This document shows, piece after piece, positions 17,115 through 25,861 of a stretch of 34,860 bases of DNA. Each line of letters opens with the position of its first letter. The stretch's first letter is position 1. Below the pieces are notes generated by a model. The model was not told the DNA's origin and ran no database searches. It saw only the letters and a program-made list of their open reading frames with translations. The stretch is taken from positions 1 to 34,860 of IMG/VR virus record IMGVR_UViG_3300035698_015959, one strand, 5' to 3'. The DNA is from a virus. Made by a program: the position numbers and the translations under genes.

Positions 17115-17167
17115 CGGAAAATAGCTTTTAGCAAAATACTTAGAAAAGATTTGAGGAGAAAAATCAA

Positions 17168-19090
17168 ATGAAGACTTTCACACTGTCACAGCTCGCAGAG
17201 GGCGTAAAAAGACGTTCCCTTGGCGCAGACTCACCACGTCTGTCCAAGAAATGGAACGCCACAGGACTCCTAGAGGGCCTAAAGGGAATGAACCGAGATA
17301 ACATGTCTCGTCTACTTGAGAACCAGGCAGCTGAGTTGCTCAAGGAGACAAACGCATTGTCCCTCGGAGGAGCTTCCCTAACCTCTAGCGGAAAAATCGC
17401 TGGTTTCACCAACGTCGCTTTCCCAATCGTACGCCGTGTATTCGCAGGCTTGATTGCAAATGAAGTTGTATCGGTTCAGCCAATGAGCCTACCAACTGGT
17501 TTGCTTTTCTACCTCGATTACACTTATGGTTCATCGGTTGGTGGAGACGCAGGTACATCAGCGAACCAGTTCTCAACCACATCCGTGGTTAGCCCATCAA
17601 CTTACACGAGTCAGGACTCCGTATACAACAACCCACGTGGCGTTGGCGTACGTTCAGGTTCTCTCGCAACTGGTGGCCAGTACGACCTTGCAGGTCATGG
17701 CTACTCGAAGGTGCACAAGCAGAGCCGTTGGCTCTCAGGTTCCGCAGCATCTGTCGGCTACTGGGCAACTGGTTCCGTATGGACCGCAGGCGCAGCCGTA
17801 GCTACTTCCGCAGACTTCACAGGCTTCAATGCTCGTTACGCAATGTACGATGCAAACGTTGAACGTGATCTCGCAGATAACCTTTTGGACTACTCGTTCG
17901 CATTCGTGCCAACATCTGAGTTCACTGGCAAAATCACTGGTACCGACCTTACCAACGTCAACCAAATCAGTATAACTGGTTTCGGTGAAGCTACCAACTC
18001 CGCAGTGGAGTGGGGCGAGAAGTACCAGGGTGGACGTGGCGTCCTCAACCTACGCAAGCTAACGCAGCGTGGTGATTGGGATGTTGCCAATGGTGTCTTT
18101 ACACCAAGCCCACTCGGTGGTTCACACCTTATGTTCGTTGTGCGTCTTGGTAACGCAGGTACCCCACCAGCTCCAGATGGCGCTGTGGGTAACGCAGTAA
18201 CTGCTTCCGCAGCTATCGCTGACGCACTTTCGGTCAACACTGACGGTTCAACCCTTACCATCCCAAGCTTCGAGTCTGACTTCGCAGTCGATTCTAGCCC
18301 ACGAATCCCAGAGGTTGATATCCGAATCGAATCCACCAGCGTAACGGCTCAGACCCGTAAGCTGCGTGCTCGTTGGTCGCCAGAAATGGCTCAGGACCTT
18401 ACGGCCTTCTACTCAATCGATGTAGAAGTCGAGCTTACGAACATTCTCTCTGAGATGATCACACTCGACATTGACCGTGAGATTTTGAACGACCTTCTCA
18501 CACAGGCAGGTGCTGCTAACCTCTTCTGGAGCCGTGCTCCAGGTAAGATTGTGAACAAGTTCACAGGCGCAGAGGCTCTACAGTCCAGCACCCTATCCCC
18601 AGGCCCAATGGCATTCGTAAACATCCAGGAGTGGTACCAGACTCTGCTTGAGACCATCACTGATGCTGCGAACACCATCCACCGTAAGACACTCCGTGGT
18701 TCAGGTAACTTCATGGTTACCAGCCCAGATGTCTGCACCATCCTTGAGCACCTAGTTGCATACAAGCCTTCCTACAGAGTAGACGCTGACGGACAGGTTC
18801 GTGACAACATGGTAATCGGCGCCGAGGCAGTTGGTACCCTTAACAACCGTTACACGGTTTACAAGGACCCTTACTTCCCAAGCAACAAGGTTCTAGTTGG
18901 CCTAAAGGGCAACACCTTCCTTGAATCAGGATACATCTACGCTCCGTACGTACCACTTATCCTTACTCCTGTCATCTATGCACAGGAAGATTTCACGCCA
19001 CGTAAGGGTGTCATGACTCGTTACGGCAAGAAGATGGTTAGAAATGACTTTTATGCAACCGTGACAGTTCTAGACATGGGTCTCATCTGA
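17168..19090 (+). CDS. Major capsid protein, T4 gp23-like
   Basis: The protein forms the head shell. The N-terminal 60 residues look like a removable delta domain: WNATGLLEG, then RLLENQAAELLKE, closely parallel to the gp23 KPLLEG and FENQ region. LKE at 58-60 is a good (L/I)xE site, compared with cleavage after Glu65 in T4. The following IAGFTNVAFPIVRRVFAGLIANEVVSVQPM block, then PTGLLFYLDYTYG, is the gp23 family signature. At 640 aa it is longer than gp23 (521 aa). GAGGAG precedes the start. Codon choice is strongly uniform, as expected of a very highly expressed gene. A strong terminator follows. Confidence 0.93.
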   Translation: MKTFTLSQLAEGVKRRSLGADSPRLSKKWNATGLLEGLKGMNRDNMSRLLENQAAELLKETNALSLGGASLTSSGKIAGFTNVAFPIVRRVFAGLIANEVVSVQPMSLPTGLLFYLDYTYGSSVGGDAGTSANQFSTTSVVSPSTYTSQDSVYNNPRGVGVRSGSLATGGQYDLAGHGYSKVHKQSRWLSGSAASVGYWATGSVWTAGAAVATSADFTGFNARYAMYDANVERDLADNLLDYSFAFVPTSEFTGKITGTDLTNVNQISITGFGEATNSAVEWGEKYQGGRGVLNLRKLTQRGDWDVANGVFTPSPLGGSHLMFVVRLGNAGTPPAPDGAVGNAVTASAAIADALSVNTDGSTLTIPSFESDFAVDSSPRIPEVDIRIESTSVTAQTRKLRARWSPEMAQDLTAFYSIDVEVELTNILSEMITLDIDREILNDLLTQAGAANLFWSRAPGKIVNKFTGAEALQSSTLSPGPMAFVNIQEWYQTLLETITDAANTIHRKTLRGSGNFMVTSPDVCTILEHLVAYKPSYRVDADGQVRDNMVIGAEAVGTLNNRYTVYKDPYFPSNKVLVGLKGNTFLESGYIYAPYVPLILTPVIYAQEDFTPRKGVMTRYGKKMVRNDFYATVTVLDMGLI

Positions 19091-19117
19091 CCTGATTAGC
19101 TAACAGCTAAAACACAC

Positions 19118-19147
19118 GAGAAAGCCGCCTTTTTGGCGGCTTTTCTC
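19118..19147 (+). terminator. Rho-independent terminator after the capsid gene
   Basis: AAAGCCGCC and GGCGGCTTT form a 9-bp stem around a loop of five T, and the stem is followed by a T-rich stretch (TTTTCTCTTTT). It lies 27 bases after the capsid stop and should end the head transcription unit before the endonuclease genes. Confidence 0.9.
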
Positions 19148-19289
19148 TTTTAACTGGTGAACACCGCCAACAGAGTGTGCCATACTATTTGTATGGTCGA
19201 GCTGTTGAGGGTGAACAGATTTCAAAAAGAAGTATTGGTGTTATCATACCCTTGCATGACTTTGGCGACTCAAGTAAGGGTGTAATGAC

Positions 19290-20747
19290 ATGCGCTGTCA
19301 AGTCTGCAATAAGGATTTTGAATCCAAGAGAAGGTTAGCGAGCCATCTACAAAAAAAGCATAGCATGGATTCATGTACGTACACATCAAAATATTTGTGT
19401 GAGAATTCCCGAACACCTGTTTGTGCCTTTGAGGACTGCAAACAAGAACCCAGATACGTTTCTTTTACGTTCAAAAGATTTTGCAAGGAGCATTCCAAAC
19501 ATGCAATGAAAAGTGGGGGGCGCCGTGGGGGGCAAGCTCAGGCTTGGAATAAAGGGAAAACAAAATTCGACGACAAAAGAATACTCAAGCAAGCAATCTC
19601 AATGTTAGGAAACGGGAATCACTTTTATGGCCAACAACACTCTAACCAAACGATTGAAACACTAAAGATTAGTTCGAAAATTACCCAGGGTGAATTCAAA
19701 GCCAGGCTAAAGGCTAGAGAGTCGGATTTCATCATCTCAACAAATTTTTCATACGAAGAATATGAATCTAGGCAATACCAAAAATTGCCAGTTGAGTGTA
19801 CCAGGTGTCACCGCACCTCCTACAAAACGCTTCAGTCCCTAGAGCGTGGAACCCTTTGTAAGTTTTGCTACCCTTTCACAGTCTCAAGAGGCGAACTAGA
19901 ACTTGGCAATTACGTTGAGTCTAAAATTGACCATGACGTTGTTAGAAACGATCGGACTGTCATTGCACCTTATGAGCTGGATATTTATGTCCCTAAATTG
20001 CACTTGGCAATTGAATACCACGGAGTTTATTGGCATATGGACAAAGGCCAGCCTGGGTTTGACAAGAAGCTCCACTACAAGAAGCACCTGCACGCTAAAA
20101 ACAAAGGAATCAAACTTCTTCAATTTTACTCTAATCAATGGGAGCAACAATCCGAGCTTGTAAAGTCAATGATTGATAACCAACTGGGACTTAATGCGAA
20201 AAAGGTGGGAGCCAGGACCTTGCAAATAACAATGCTTGATTCGAAAGCAGCAAAAGCTTTTTTCACTAAAAATCATTTACACGGATGGTGCAGAGCAAAA
20301 GCCACGTTTGCCCTAACTGACAAAGAAACAAACGAAGTACTTTCTGCGCTGTCGCTACGAAGCCCGATGCATAAGGTCTACAAAGATTCTTTGGAAATTG
20401 CCAGGTTCGCTACTAGGATGAACACTACGGTAGTAGGAGGCTTTAGTAAACTACTGTCATGTGTCAAAAAGTATACTAAGAGTCAACAGCTCCATACTAT
20501 CATCTCGTACGCAGACTTATTACATGGGACAGGCCGAGTTTACGATTTAGCCGGCTTTGACTATGTCAAACACACGGGTATCAATTATTGGTACACAGAC
20601 GGCGTTCAGCTCTTCAACCGTTTCAGGTATAAAGCCGAGGCAAACAAGAGTGAGAAGGAAGTTGCTAAAGCACAGAACGTCCAGCGTATATACGGATGTG
20701 GTAACTCACTTTACAAACTAGCTCTAAAGGTAGAAGACGATGCATGA
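19290..20747 (+). CDS. EDxHD (Vsr-like) homing endonuclease with zinc fingers
   Basis: The N-terminus has a C2H2 finger (CQVCNKDF...HLQKKH, residues 3-24) and a second Cys/His set (CAFEDC, CKEH). A Cys4 ribbon follows at 170-193 (CTRC, CKFC). The nuclease core has YELDIYVPKLHLAIEYHGVYWH (residues 228-249), giving E-x-D, then E-x-x-G and His, the signature of the EDxHD family typified by I-Bth0305I and related to Vsr nucleases. The C-terminal 180 residues hold a domain with the words KNHLHGW, LSLRSP and IARFATR, often found attached to these phage nucleases. The gene follows the capsid terminator and overlaps the next gene by 8 bases. It is probably a mobile homing element. Confidence 0.8.
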   Translation: MRCQVCNKDFESKRRLASHLQKKHSMDSCTYTSKYLCENSRTPVCAFEDCKQEPRYVSFTFKRFCKEHSKHAMKSGGRRGGQAQAWNKGKTKFDDKRILKQAISMLGNGNHFYGQQHSNQTIETLKISSKITQGEFKARLKARESDFIISTNFSYEEYESRQYQKLPVECTRCHRTSYKTLQSLERGTLCKFCYPFTVSRGELELGNYVESKIDHDVVRNDRTVIAPYELDIYVPKLHLAIEYHGVYWHMDKGQPGFDKKLHYKKHLHAKNKGIKLLQFYSNQWEQQSELVKSMIDNQLGLNAKKVGARTLQITMLDSKAAKAFFTKNHLHGWCRAKATFALTDKETNEVLSALSLRSPMHKVYKDSLEIARFATRMNTTVVGGFSKLLSCVKKYTKSQQLHTIISYADLLHGTGRVYDLAGFDYVKHTGINYWYTDGVQLFNRFRYKAEANKSEKEVAKAQNVQRIYGCGNSLYKLALKVEDDA

Positions 20748-22785
20748 TGAAATTCTAGTCAACACCCCATTTAACAAACACGTATATCTGACGGGAGATA
20801 AGAAAGTTGTCTGCCGACTTTGTGAAATTCAGGCTGTCCTCTCCAACTCCAAACGATCAATTGGTAGTCACTTCGGATTTCACCACAAAGAAATTGTTGA
20901 ATCCACTCGGAAAGTAATTGTGTTCACAGTTAAATGCTTGGAGTGTAAGGAGCTAGTGGCAAACTCCAACAACGTTCTTGGGAGACACGTTCGCAAAGAA
21001 CATGGTATGTCTTTTGAAGATTACGAGATTAAATGGTTGTTTCAGGGCGTACGACCAAAGTGTTCAGCCTGTGAGCTGCCCCTCAAGAGGCGCAAAGGCG
21101 GCTTCCCAACCTTCTGCTCAATCAAATGTGGTGCTATCGGTATCAACAACCCAATGTGGGGCAAGAAAGGTGCAGACAGCCCAAACACCGGCAAAGTCCG
21201 CTCACAAGAGCATCGTGAGAATTATAGCAAGGCGGCCCATAAGCGGTACAAGGAGAATCCAGAGCTTATCAACCAGCGTCGCAAAGAAACTATCGCCAGG
21301 CTTGAACGGGGTGAGTTCAATCGCAGTGGAAGTTTTGTTACAACCAACCCAATTACTGGCAAGCAAGAACGTTTTGACAGCACCTGGGAACATCAGTTTG
21401 TCATACTCCATAGAGACAACTACAGCGATCTTACTAAGACACATAAGATCCGCATTCCCTACACGTCGACTTTAGATGGCCGTGAACATGTTTACATCCC
21501 TGACTTTGTTTCCGAAAACAAAAAAGAGGTTGTAGAAATTAAAGGGAGGTTCAAAGAAAAAACTGCGGACAAGATTGATGCAGCGAAAGAGTGGTCGAAA
21601 GCAAACGGATATGTCTATCGTGTGTTCACTTGTGGCTCAAGCAAAACATTGTTTGAGGTTGATGTCTCGGGTATGCTTTACGGAGATACAGGCGCAGTTC
21701 CATACGGCGGAACTAAAATGTTGCGCTGGCAAGACCGAAACCTCTCTTCAGCCTTAGTTGAGAAGATGCCCGTCGAAGAAAAAGAAGAGGTGGCCAAGAA
21801 TGTGTTTGCCTTCTACAAAGAGAACGGCTTTCCTTATATCCTTCATGAAGAGCAAACCCTAAAAAAGGAATGGGCAAAACTACAAAAAGAAACTCTTGTT
21901 CCCAAACAAGAAGAAGGGTTTACTTTTTTACCCAATAAGCAGACGGCTGGCAACAAGCTTACACAACATTTCAATTCCAGACAATTCTACACTGTGAAAG
22001 ACAATGGTAGGAATAGCAAATCTATGATTGAAGCTTTCAGCGATGATGACATTTTGCTAAAAGTCATTAGAAACCGTTTGAATATTACCTATAAGGAAAC
22101 CTTCAATATACATGGGGCAATGCTTAGACAGGGCTTCAGGTCCACTAGGATGGCTGCTGTGACCTCTACTTTCAACTGCCTTGTGGCCAAACACATCTAC
22201 ACAGAACTGACTCCAAACGATGGCATTGTATTTGATTTCTCAGCTGGCTTCGGTCACCGAATGCTTGGAGCACTCGCAAGTTCAAATAACCTGAAGTATG
22301 TTGCTTGTGATCCATGGACAGAGGTAGTGGAAAACAACAAGCGAATGGCAAAGTTCATTGGTGCAAAAGACCGAGCAAAGATTTGGAACGTCGGGTCAGA
22401 AGTGTGGGTCCCGCCCAAAGCTCTTTTGGGAACGGTAGACCTAGCCTTCTCCAGTCCTCCCTATTTCGACAAAGAAGTGTATGACAACGGGGAAAATGGT
22501 CAGGCATACGGGAATAGGACATTTGAGGAATTCACTAGTGAATGGTGGAAGCCGACTCTCAGAACCATTATAACCCTATTGAAGCCCGAAGGAAAACTCG
22601 CAATCAACATGGTTGAGCCAATGATAGACGATTTGCTGAAGATTGCCCAGGAAATGGGGTTCAAAGAGTCACACAGATACCATCTACAAATGAGTAGAAG
22701 TCATTTTGAAAAAGCTAAAAAGCTTGGTGATAGAGCCAAAGGCTCATTCAAGGCTGAGCCAATTATTGTTCTTCATAGGAGATAA
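20740..22785 (+). CDS. Zinc finger - PD-(D/E)XK nuclease - DNA methyltransferase fusion
   Basis: Three parts are visible in 681 aa. Residues 25-130 have Cys/His pairs (CRLC...H, CLEC...H, CSAC...CSIKC) followed by a NUMOD3-like NNPMWGKKG segment. Residues 215-270 carry WEHQF, then YIPDF and VVEIKG, a PD-(D/E)XK active site (Glu217, Asp255, Glu266, Lys268). Residues 400-681 are an amino-methyltransferase with FDFSAGFGHR at 498-507 and the catalytic SPPY at 572-575. Nuclease and methyltransferase in one chain resemble type IIG restriction logic, but the zinc fingers and NUMOD segment point to a homing endonuclease that has joined a phage methyltransferase. The 8-base overlap with the EDxHD gene indicates co-translation of the pair. 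Confidence 0.75.
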   Translation: MHDEILVNTPFNKHVYLTGDKKVVCRLCEIQAVLSNSKRSIGSHFGFHHKEIVESTRKVIVFTVKCLECKELVANSNNVLGRHVRKEHGMSFEDYEIKWLFQGVRPKCSACELPLKRRKGGFPTFCSIKCGAIGINNPMWGKKGADSPNTGKVRSQEHRENYSKAAHKRYKENPELINQRRKETIARLERGEFNRSGSFVTTNPITGKQERFDSTWEHQFVILHRDNYSDLTKTHKIRIPYTSTLDGREHVYIPDFVSENKKEVVEIKGRFKEKTADKIDAAKEWSKANGYVYRVFTCGSSKTLFEVDVSGMLYGDTGAVPYGGTKMLRWQDRNLSSALVEKMPVEEKEEVAKNVFAFYKENGFPYILHEEQTLKKEWAKLQKETLVPKQEEGFTFLPNKQTAGNKLTQHFNSRQFYTVKDNGRNSKSMIEAFSDDDILLKVIRNRLNITYKETFNIHGAMLRQGFRSTRMAAVTSTFNCLVAKHIYTELTPNDGIVFDFSAGFGHRMLGALASSNNLKYVACDPWTEVVENNKRMAKFIGAKDRAKIWNVGSEVWVPPKALLGTVDLAFSSPPYFDKEVYDNGENGQAYGNRTFEEFTSEWWKPTLRTIITLLKPEGKLAINMVEPMIDDLLKIAQEMGFKESHRYHLQMSRSHFEKAKKLGDRAKGSFKAEPIIVLHRR

Positions 22786-22791
22786 CAAATC

Positions 22792-23085
22792 ATGTATAAA
22801 CCTTTTGAAATAGGTGAGCTTGCACAGGTAACAAATTCCAACGTAATGCATAATGAAGTGCAGGACTTTCTCGTCTTAGTTTTAGACCGCTTGTTAGTTG
22901 AAAGTTCGATGTCAATCCCAGCTTCTTGGTCTGACCGCTTGCAGATAAATTTGGATATTGTCCAACCTCAGTTTTATAAAACTGATGCTGGTGATTGGTT
23001 TTATCTGGTTCTTGGAAGAAGCTTCAGTAACTCAAATATACGGATACGCATGTTTCATCAGTACTGGTTAGCCCCAGTTGGCTAA
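22792..23085 (+). CDS. Hypothetical protein, 97 aa
   Basis: The small protein is separated by 6 bases from the upstream fusion gene, with GGAG ahead of its ATG. It is rich in aromatic and aliphatic residues (FLVLVLDRLLVE; WFYLVLGR) and probably folds as a compact alpha/beta domain. There is no tag, metal site or membrane helix that I can support. Function unknown. Confidence 0.6.
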   Translation: MYKPFEIGELAQVTNSNVMHNEVQDFLVLVLDRLLVESSMSIPASWSDRLQINLDIVQPQFYKTDAGDWFYLVLGRSFSNSNIRIRMFHQYWLAPVG

Positions 23086-23156
23086 AACCAAAGCCTTGCC
23101 GAGAACTTTAAGCAAATACTGGACGTGCCTACTCCCATTGGCTGCTAATTAAGTGC

Positions 23157-24664
23157 ATGTCTATACGCCTATACCACGGCTCGCCGAACAAGTTTGAGAG
23201 CTTTACCCAAAGAGATTGGGTGGCATTTGATGGTGCTACCGTTCAATCCCTATTTGGCTGACTCCTGACAGGAGTTTCGCAGCTATCAATGCAGGTCCAC
23301 GTGGATGGATATACGAAGTTGAGGCCAGCCCTAAAAAAACATTTCCTGACCAAGAACTCCGAATAAAGGATGGGCACCACATAATCCCGTCTCCTTACGG
23401 AGAGAAACTAGTTGAGGACATGCTTTCCAGAGGAATGTTTGACCTCGGCGAAGATGATTGGTACGAAGCGGAAGAGCTACTCAAAGCTATAGATCTTTTA
23501 AACTATGATGTGTTGGAGACTGGTGACTTTATTGAGTGGCTGAAGGATAACGGGTACGATTCGTTTAACGTAAGAGGGCCTGGCCCAACTAACATAGCAA
23601 TGCTTGACAGGGTAAGTGTTAAAATCCTAGGTAGAAAACCCGTGGGAAATCTCAAGGAAGCCAACGTGAAGCAGTTCTACGGAAGTAACTTTCAGCACAC
23701 GCTAAAGGATTACATGCAAGGCGAAGAAAGTGGACTTGCAACACATGGGGTTCATTACTCCGACTTCAAAAAATGGGGCGTTGCTCCTGGTGGAGGTTAC
23801 TTCCCAAGAGGTGTGTACTTCTATTAACTCTCATCCGATTGCGATGCAGGCATTGGCAATGGCTTTGCCACTAAACGCCAGTGGGCCAACGTTGCTCGGA
23901 TTGATAACTCCAAAATGGTTATATTGAAGCAGGGTCACGCCAGTGACTTCAATGAAGCCAGGCTCAAGAGAAGTGTTGAACAGCTTCAGGCGGCTTATGG
24001 GGAATTGCCAGGGTTGAATCCGCCAGGCAACAAGTTCAAGAACATTGCTGAGCACAACCCTGCCTTCGCCCACCTAGGAGACGTCCTATCTACGATGGAA
24101 GCAGAAGGTCTTGGCAGTTTCAACAAGTTGCTTCATGTTGCTGGTTATGATGGGATTGTTGATTATGATGGCTGGCTACTTCCTGTAGAAAGCTGCCAAG
24201 GAGTTCAGACGTGGCCAGGTGGCGCAAATCTTGTCACTTCGATTCAAACGCCGAGGAAAAGCCCAGATAAAGAAGAACGTCTGGTAACCATGTTGAGTAG
24301 ACTCAAACACCAATCTAATGGAAGTTTGAAACTCACGAGAAATGAAATTGCGCAAGTGGTTCAGATGCTCCCGAAGTTCTGGCACCAATGGGATATTTCG
24401 GACTCCAAATCAGACCTGTATGGTTGGCTGTTACAGAAGCTAGACTTTAGTCACGCAGATTCTCTTCGTTGGCTAGAAGACAAGAGTTACTTTGGTGATA
24501 GGTTCTACATGGAGCTTGAGCGGAATCCAACGACACCTAAGAAGTACTGGGACCAACTACTTCACTCGGCTGATCATGGAGCAAGGCTAACTGCGCAAGG
24601 TATGCTCGGGGAATCCTTTTCTCGGAAGCGTTGGCAGCAACTTGCGGGAATAGAGGCTATCTAA
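23157..24664 (+). pseudogene. Broken protein with two ADP-ribosyltransferase-like domains and C-terminal tag B
   Basis: The reading begins MSIRLYHGSPNKF and must change frame once between about 23231 and 23246 to continue as IPIWLTPDRSFAAI, a layout common to ADP-ribosyltransferase-like folds (YHG-, then a (L/I)(W/F)LTPD segment, then a strand WIYEVEA). The first domain ends near DSFNVRGPGPTNIAMLD. A second domain (GGGYFPRGVYFY and onward) is interrupted by one in-frame TAA at 23825, after which protein-like sequence continues to 24664. The last residues RKRWQQLAGIEAI are tag B. With one frameshift and one nonsense codon this is either a recently broken cargo gene or a gene with sequence errors. 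Open pieces are 23157-23258, 23246-23827 and 23828-24664. Catalytic residues cannot be assigned with confidence. Confidence 0.6.
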
Positions 24665-24671
24665 ATATAGC

Positions 24672-24901
24672 ATGAACGATATTACAAAAAACGACTTCAG
24701 GAGTTAGCGGGACTTATCTCGGAAAACGTTATCAACGAACAATCTGGCGGCCTTCGGCTGAGCGACGTGTTACAGTTGCTCGACGATGCTCGATATGTGA
24801 TTGAGTTGGAATCTGCTGAAGACGACATGCCTGTCCGCCCAGGAGACTACATGAAGTTGAAAAAACTACTTGAACGTATCACTGGTGGATTCCTCAGCTA
24901 A
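24672..24901 (+). pseudogene. Small tag B protein, frameshifted in a run of six A
   Basis: From ATG 24672 the frame stops after 11 codons. If the A run at 24686-24691 had seven A, the protein would read MNDITKKRLQELAGLISE and continue open for about 76 residues to TAA 24899. That N-terminus matches the tag B proteins at 28562 and 28932. No usable start exists in the long frame itself. The break could be a true mutation, polymerase slippage that restores the frame, or a sequencing error. The rest is a short helical protein (SDVLQLLDDARYVIELE; LKKLLERITGGFLS) without a known family. Confidence 0.6.
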
Positions 24902-25058
24902 AAGAAAACCTCTTTGAATCGCCCAGGGCTTCTTTGACCATTTCTTTGATTGTAGAGCCAAGAAGTCGCCTCGCTTCCTTCATAGCGGGTTGCTCGACAT
25001 GAACCTTGCCCTTGATCACAGGCGGCTTTGTGCCATACTTCCATATAAACCAAGTTAC
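24894..25058 (-). pseudogene. 3' remnant of a second DUF7178-like gene
   Basis: Read on the minus strand, this stretch is open and encodes VTWFIWKYGTKPPVIKGK and onward to ARRLLGSTIKEMVKEALGD, then ends. It matches the C-terminus of the intact minus-strand gene at 25842-26681. Homology stops abruptly at 25058, 30 bases before the HNH gene start. It is the leftover end of a paralogue whose front part is missing. Confidence 0.8.
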
Positions 25059-25087
25059 AAATATTCAATAATGCTGCAAACTAAAGT

Positions 25088-25861
25088 ATGGGAAAACTCG
25101 GCAGAAAACGTAAACCACATCGATTCATGGGTGTGATTGAACAAAAACATTGTTCAAGGTGTAATAAATGGTGTGCTCTAAAATTATTTCACAAATCAAA
25201 ACAGGCTTGGGATGGTTTGCACAATATATGCAAATCATGCGGCAATGAAAATTCTAGGTTGTCTCATGAGAGAAATGCAAAGAACATAAACCACAAACGT
25301 CGGAATGGAAAGCATCACACCTTTAAAGGCATTAAGCCGCATGTGTTTATTGGATTAACTGAACATAAGGAATGCTACAGTTGCAAGAAAATAGCTATGC
25401 TAAACGAATTCAATAAATGCTCAAGAAATTGGGACCTTTTAACAGATTTGTGTAGGACTTGTAACAAAGCTAAATCCAAAGCATACTACCAGGCCAACAA
25501 AGAAAAAATACGCACTAAGAGCCTTGAGTGGCAACGTAAAAAGATGATATCTGACCCCATGTTTCGTTTGGTTAGGAATCTAAGGAACAGGGTGTGGAGC
25601 ACAATAAAACGTGGTACTAAGTCAGCAAGAACTCTTGAATTGCTAGGATGTGACATCCTAACCCTTAAAAAATCGTTAGAGGCCAACTTTCTTCTCGGGA
25701 TGACATGGGAAAATTATGGTCAAAGATGGCATGTTGATCATATTATTCCATGCGCAAAATTTGACTTATCTCTAGCATCAGAACAAAGAACATGTTTCAA
25801 TTACACGAACCTTCAGCCTCTTTGGGCTGAAGATAATTTGGCTAAAGGTTCAAAAGTTTAG
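25088..25861 (+). CDS. HNH homing endonuclease
   Basis: Two zinc-ribbon units (CSRC and CKSC at residues 22-51; CYSC and CRTC at 96-125) precede a classical HNH domain: WHVDHII at 214-220, then FNYTNLQPLWAEDNLAKG at 237-254. The middle is basic and helical, suited to DNA binding. The last 20 bases overlap the 3' end of the convergent DUF7178-like gene. On the other side sits a 117-base partial copy of that same gene, so the enzyme gene lies between two related 3' ends. No tag is present, in keeping with a mobile gene rather than a virion protein. Confidence 0.88.
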   Translation: MGKLGRKRKPHRFMGVIEQKHCSRCNKWCALKLFHKSKQAWDGLHNICKSCGNENSRLSHERNAKNINHKRRNGKHHTFKGIKPHVFIGLTEHKECYSCKKIAMLNEFNKCSRNWDLLTDLCRTCNKAKSKAYYQANKEKIRTKSLEWQRKKMISDPMFRLVRNLRNRVWSTIKRGTKSARTLELLGCDILTLKKSLEANFLLGMTWENYGQRWHVDHIIPCAKFDLSLASEQRTCFNYTNLQPLWAEDNLAKGSKV

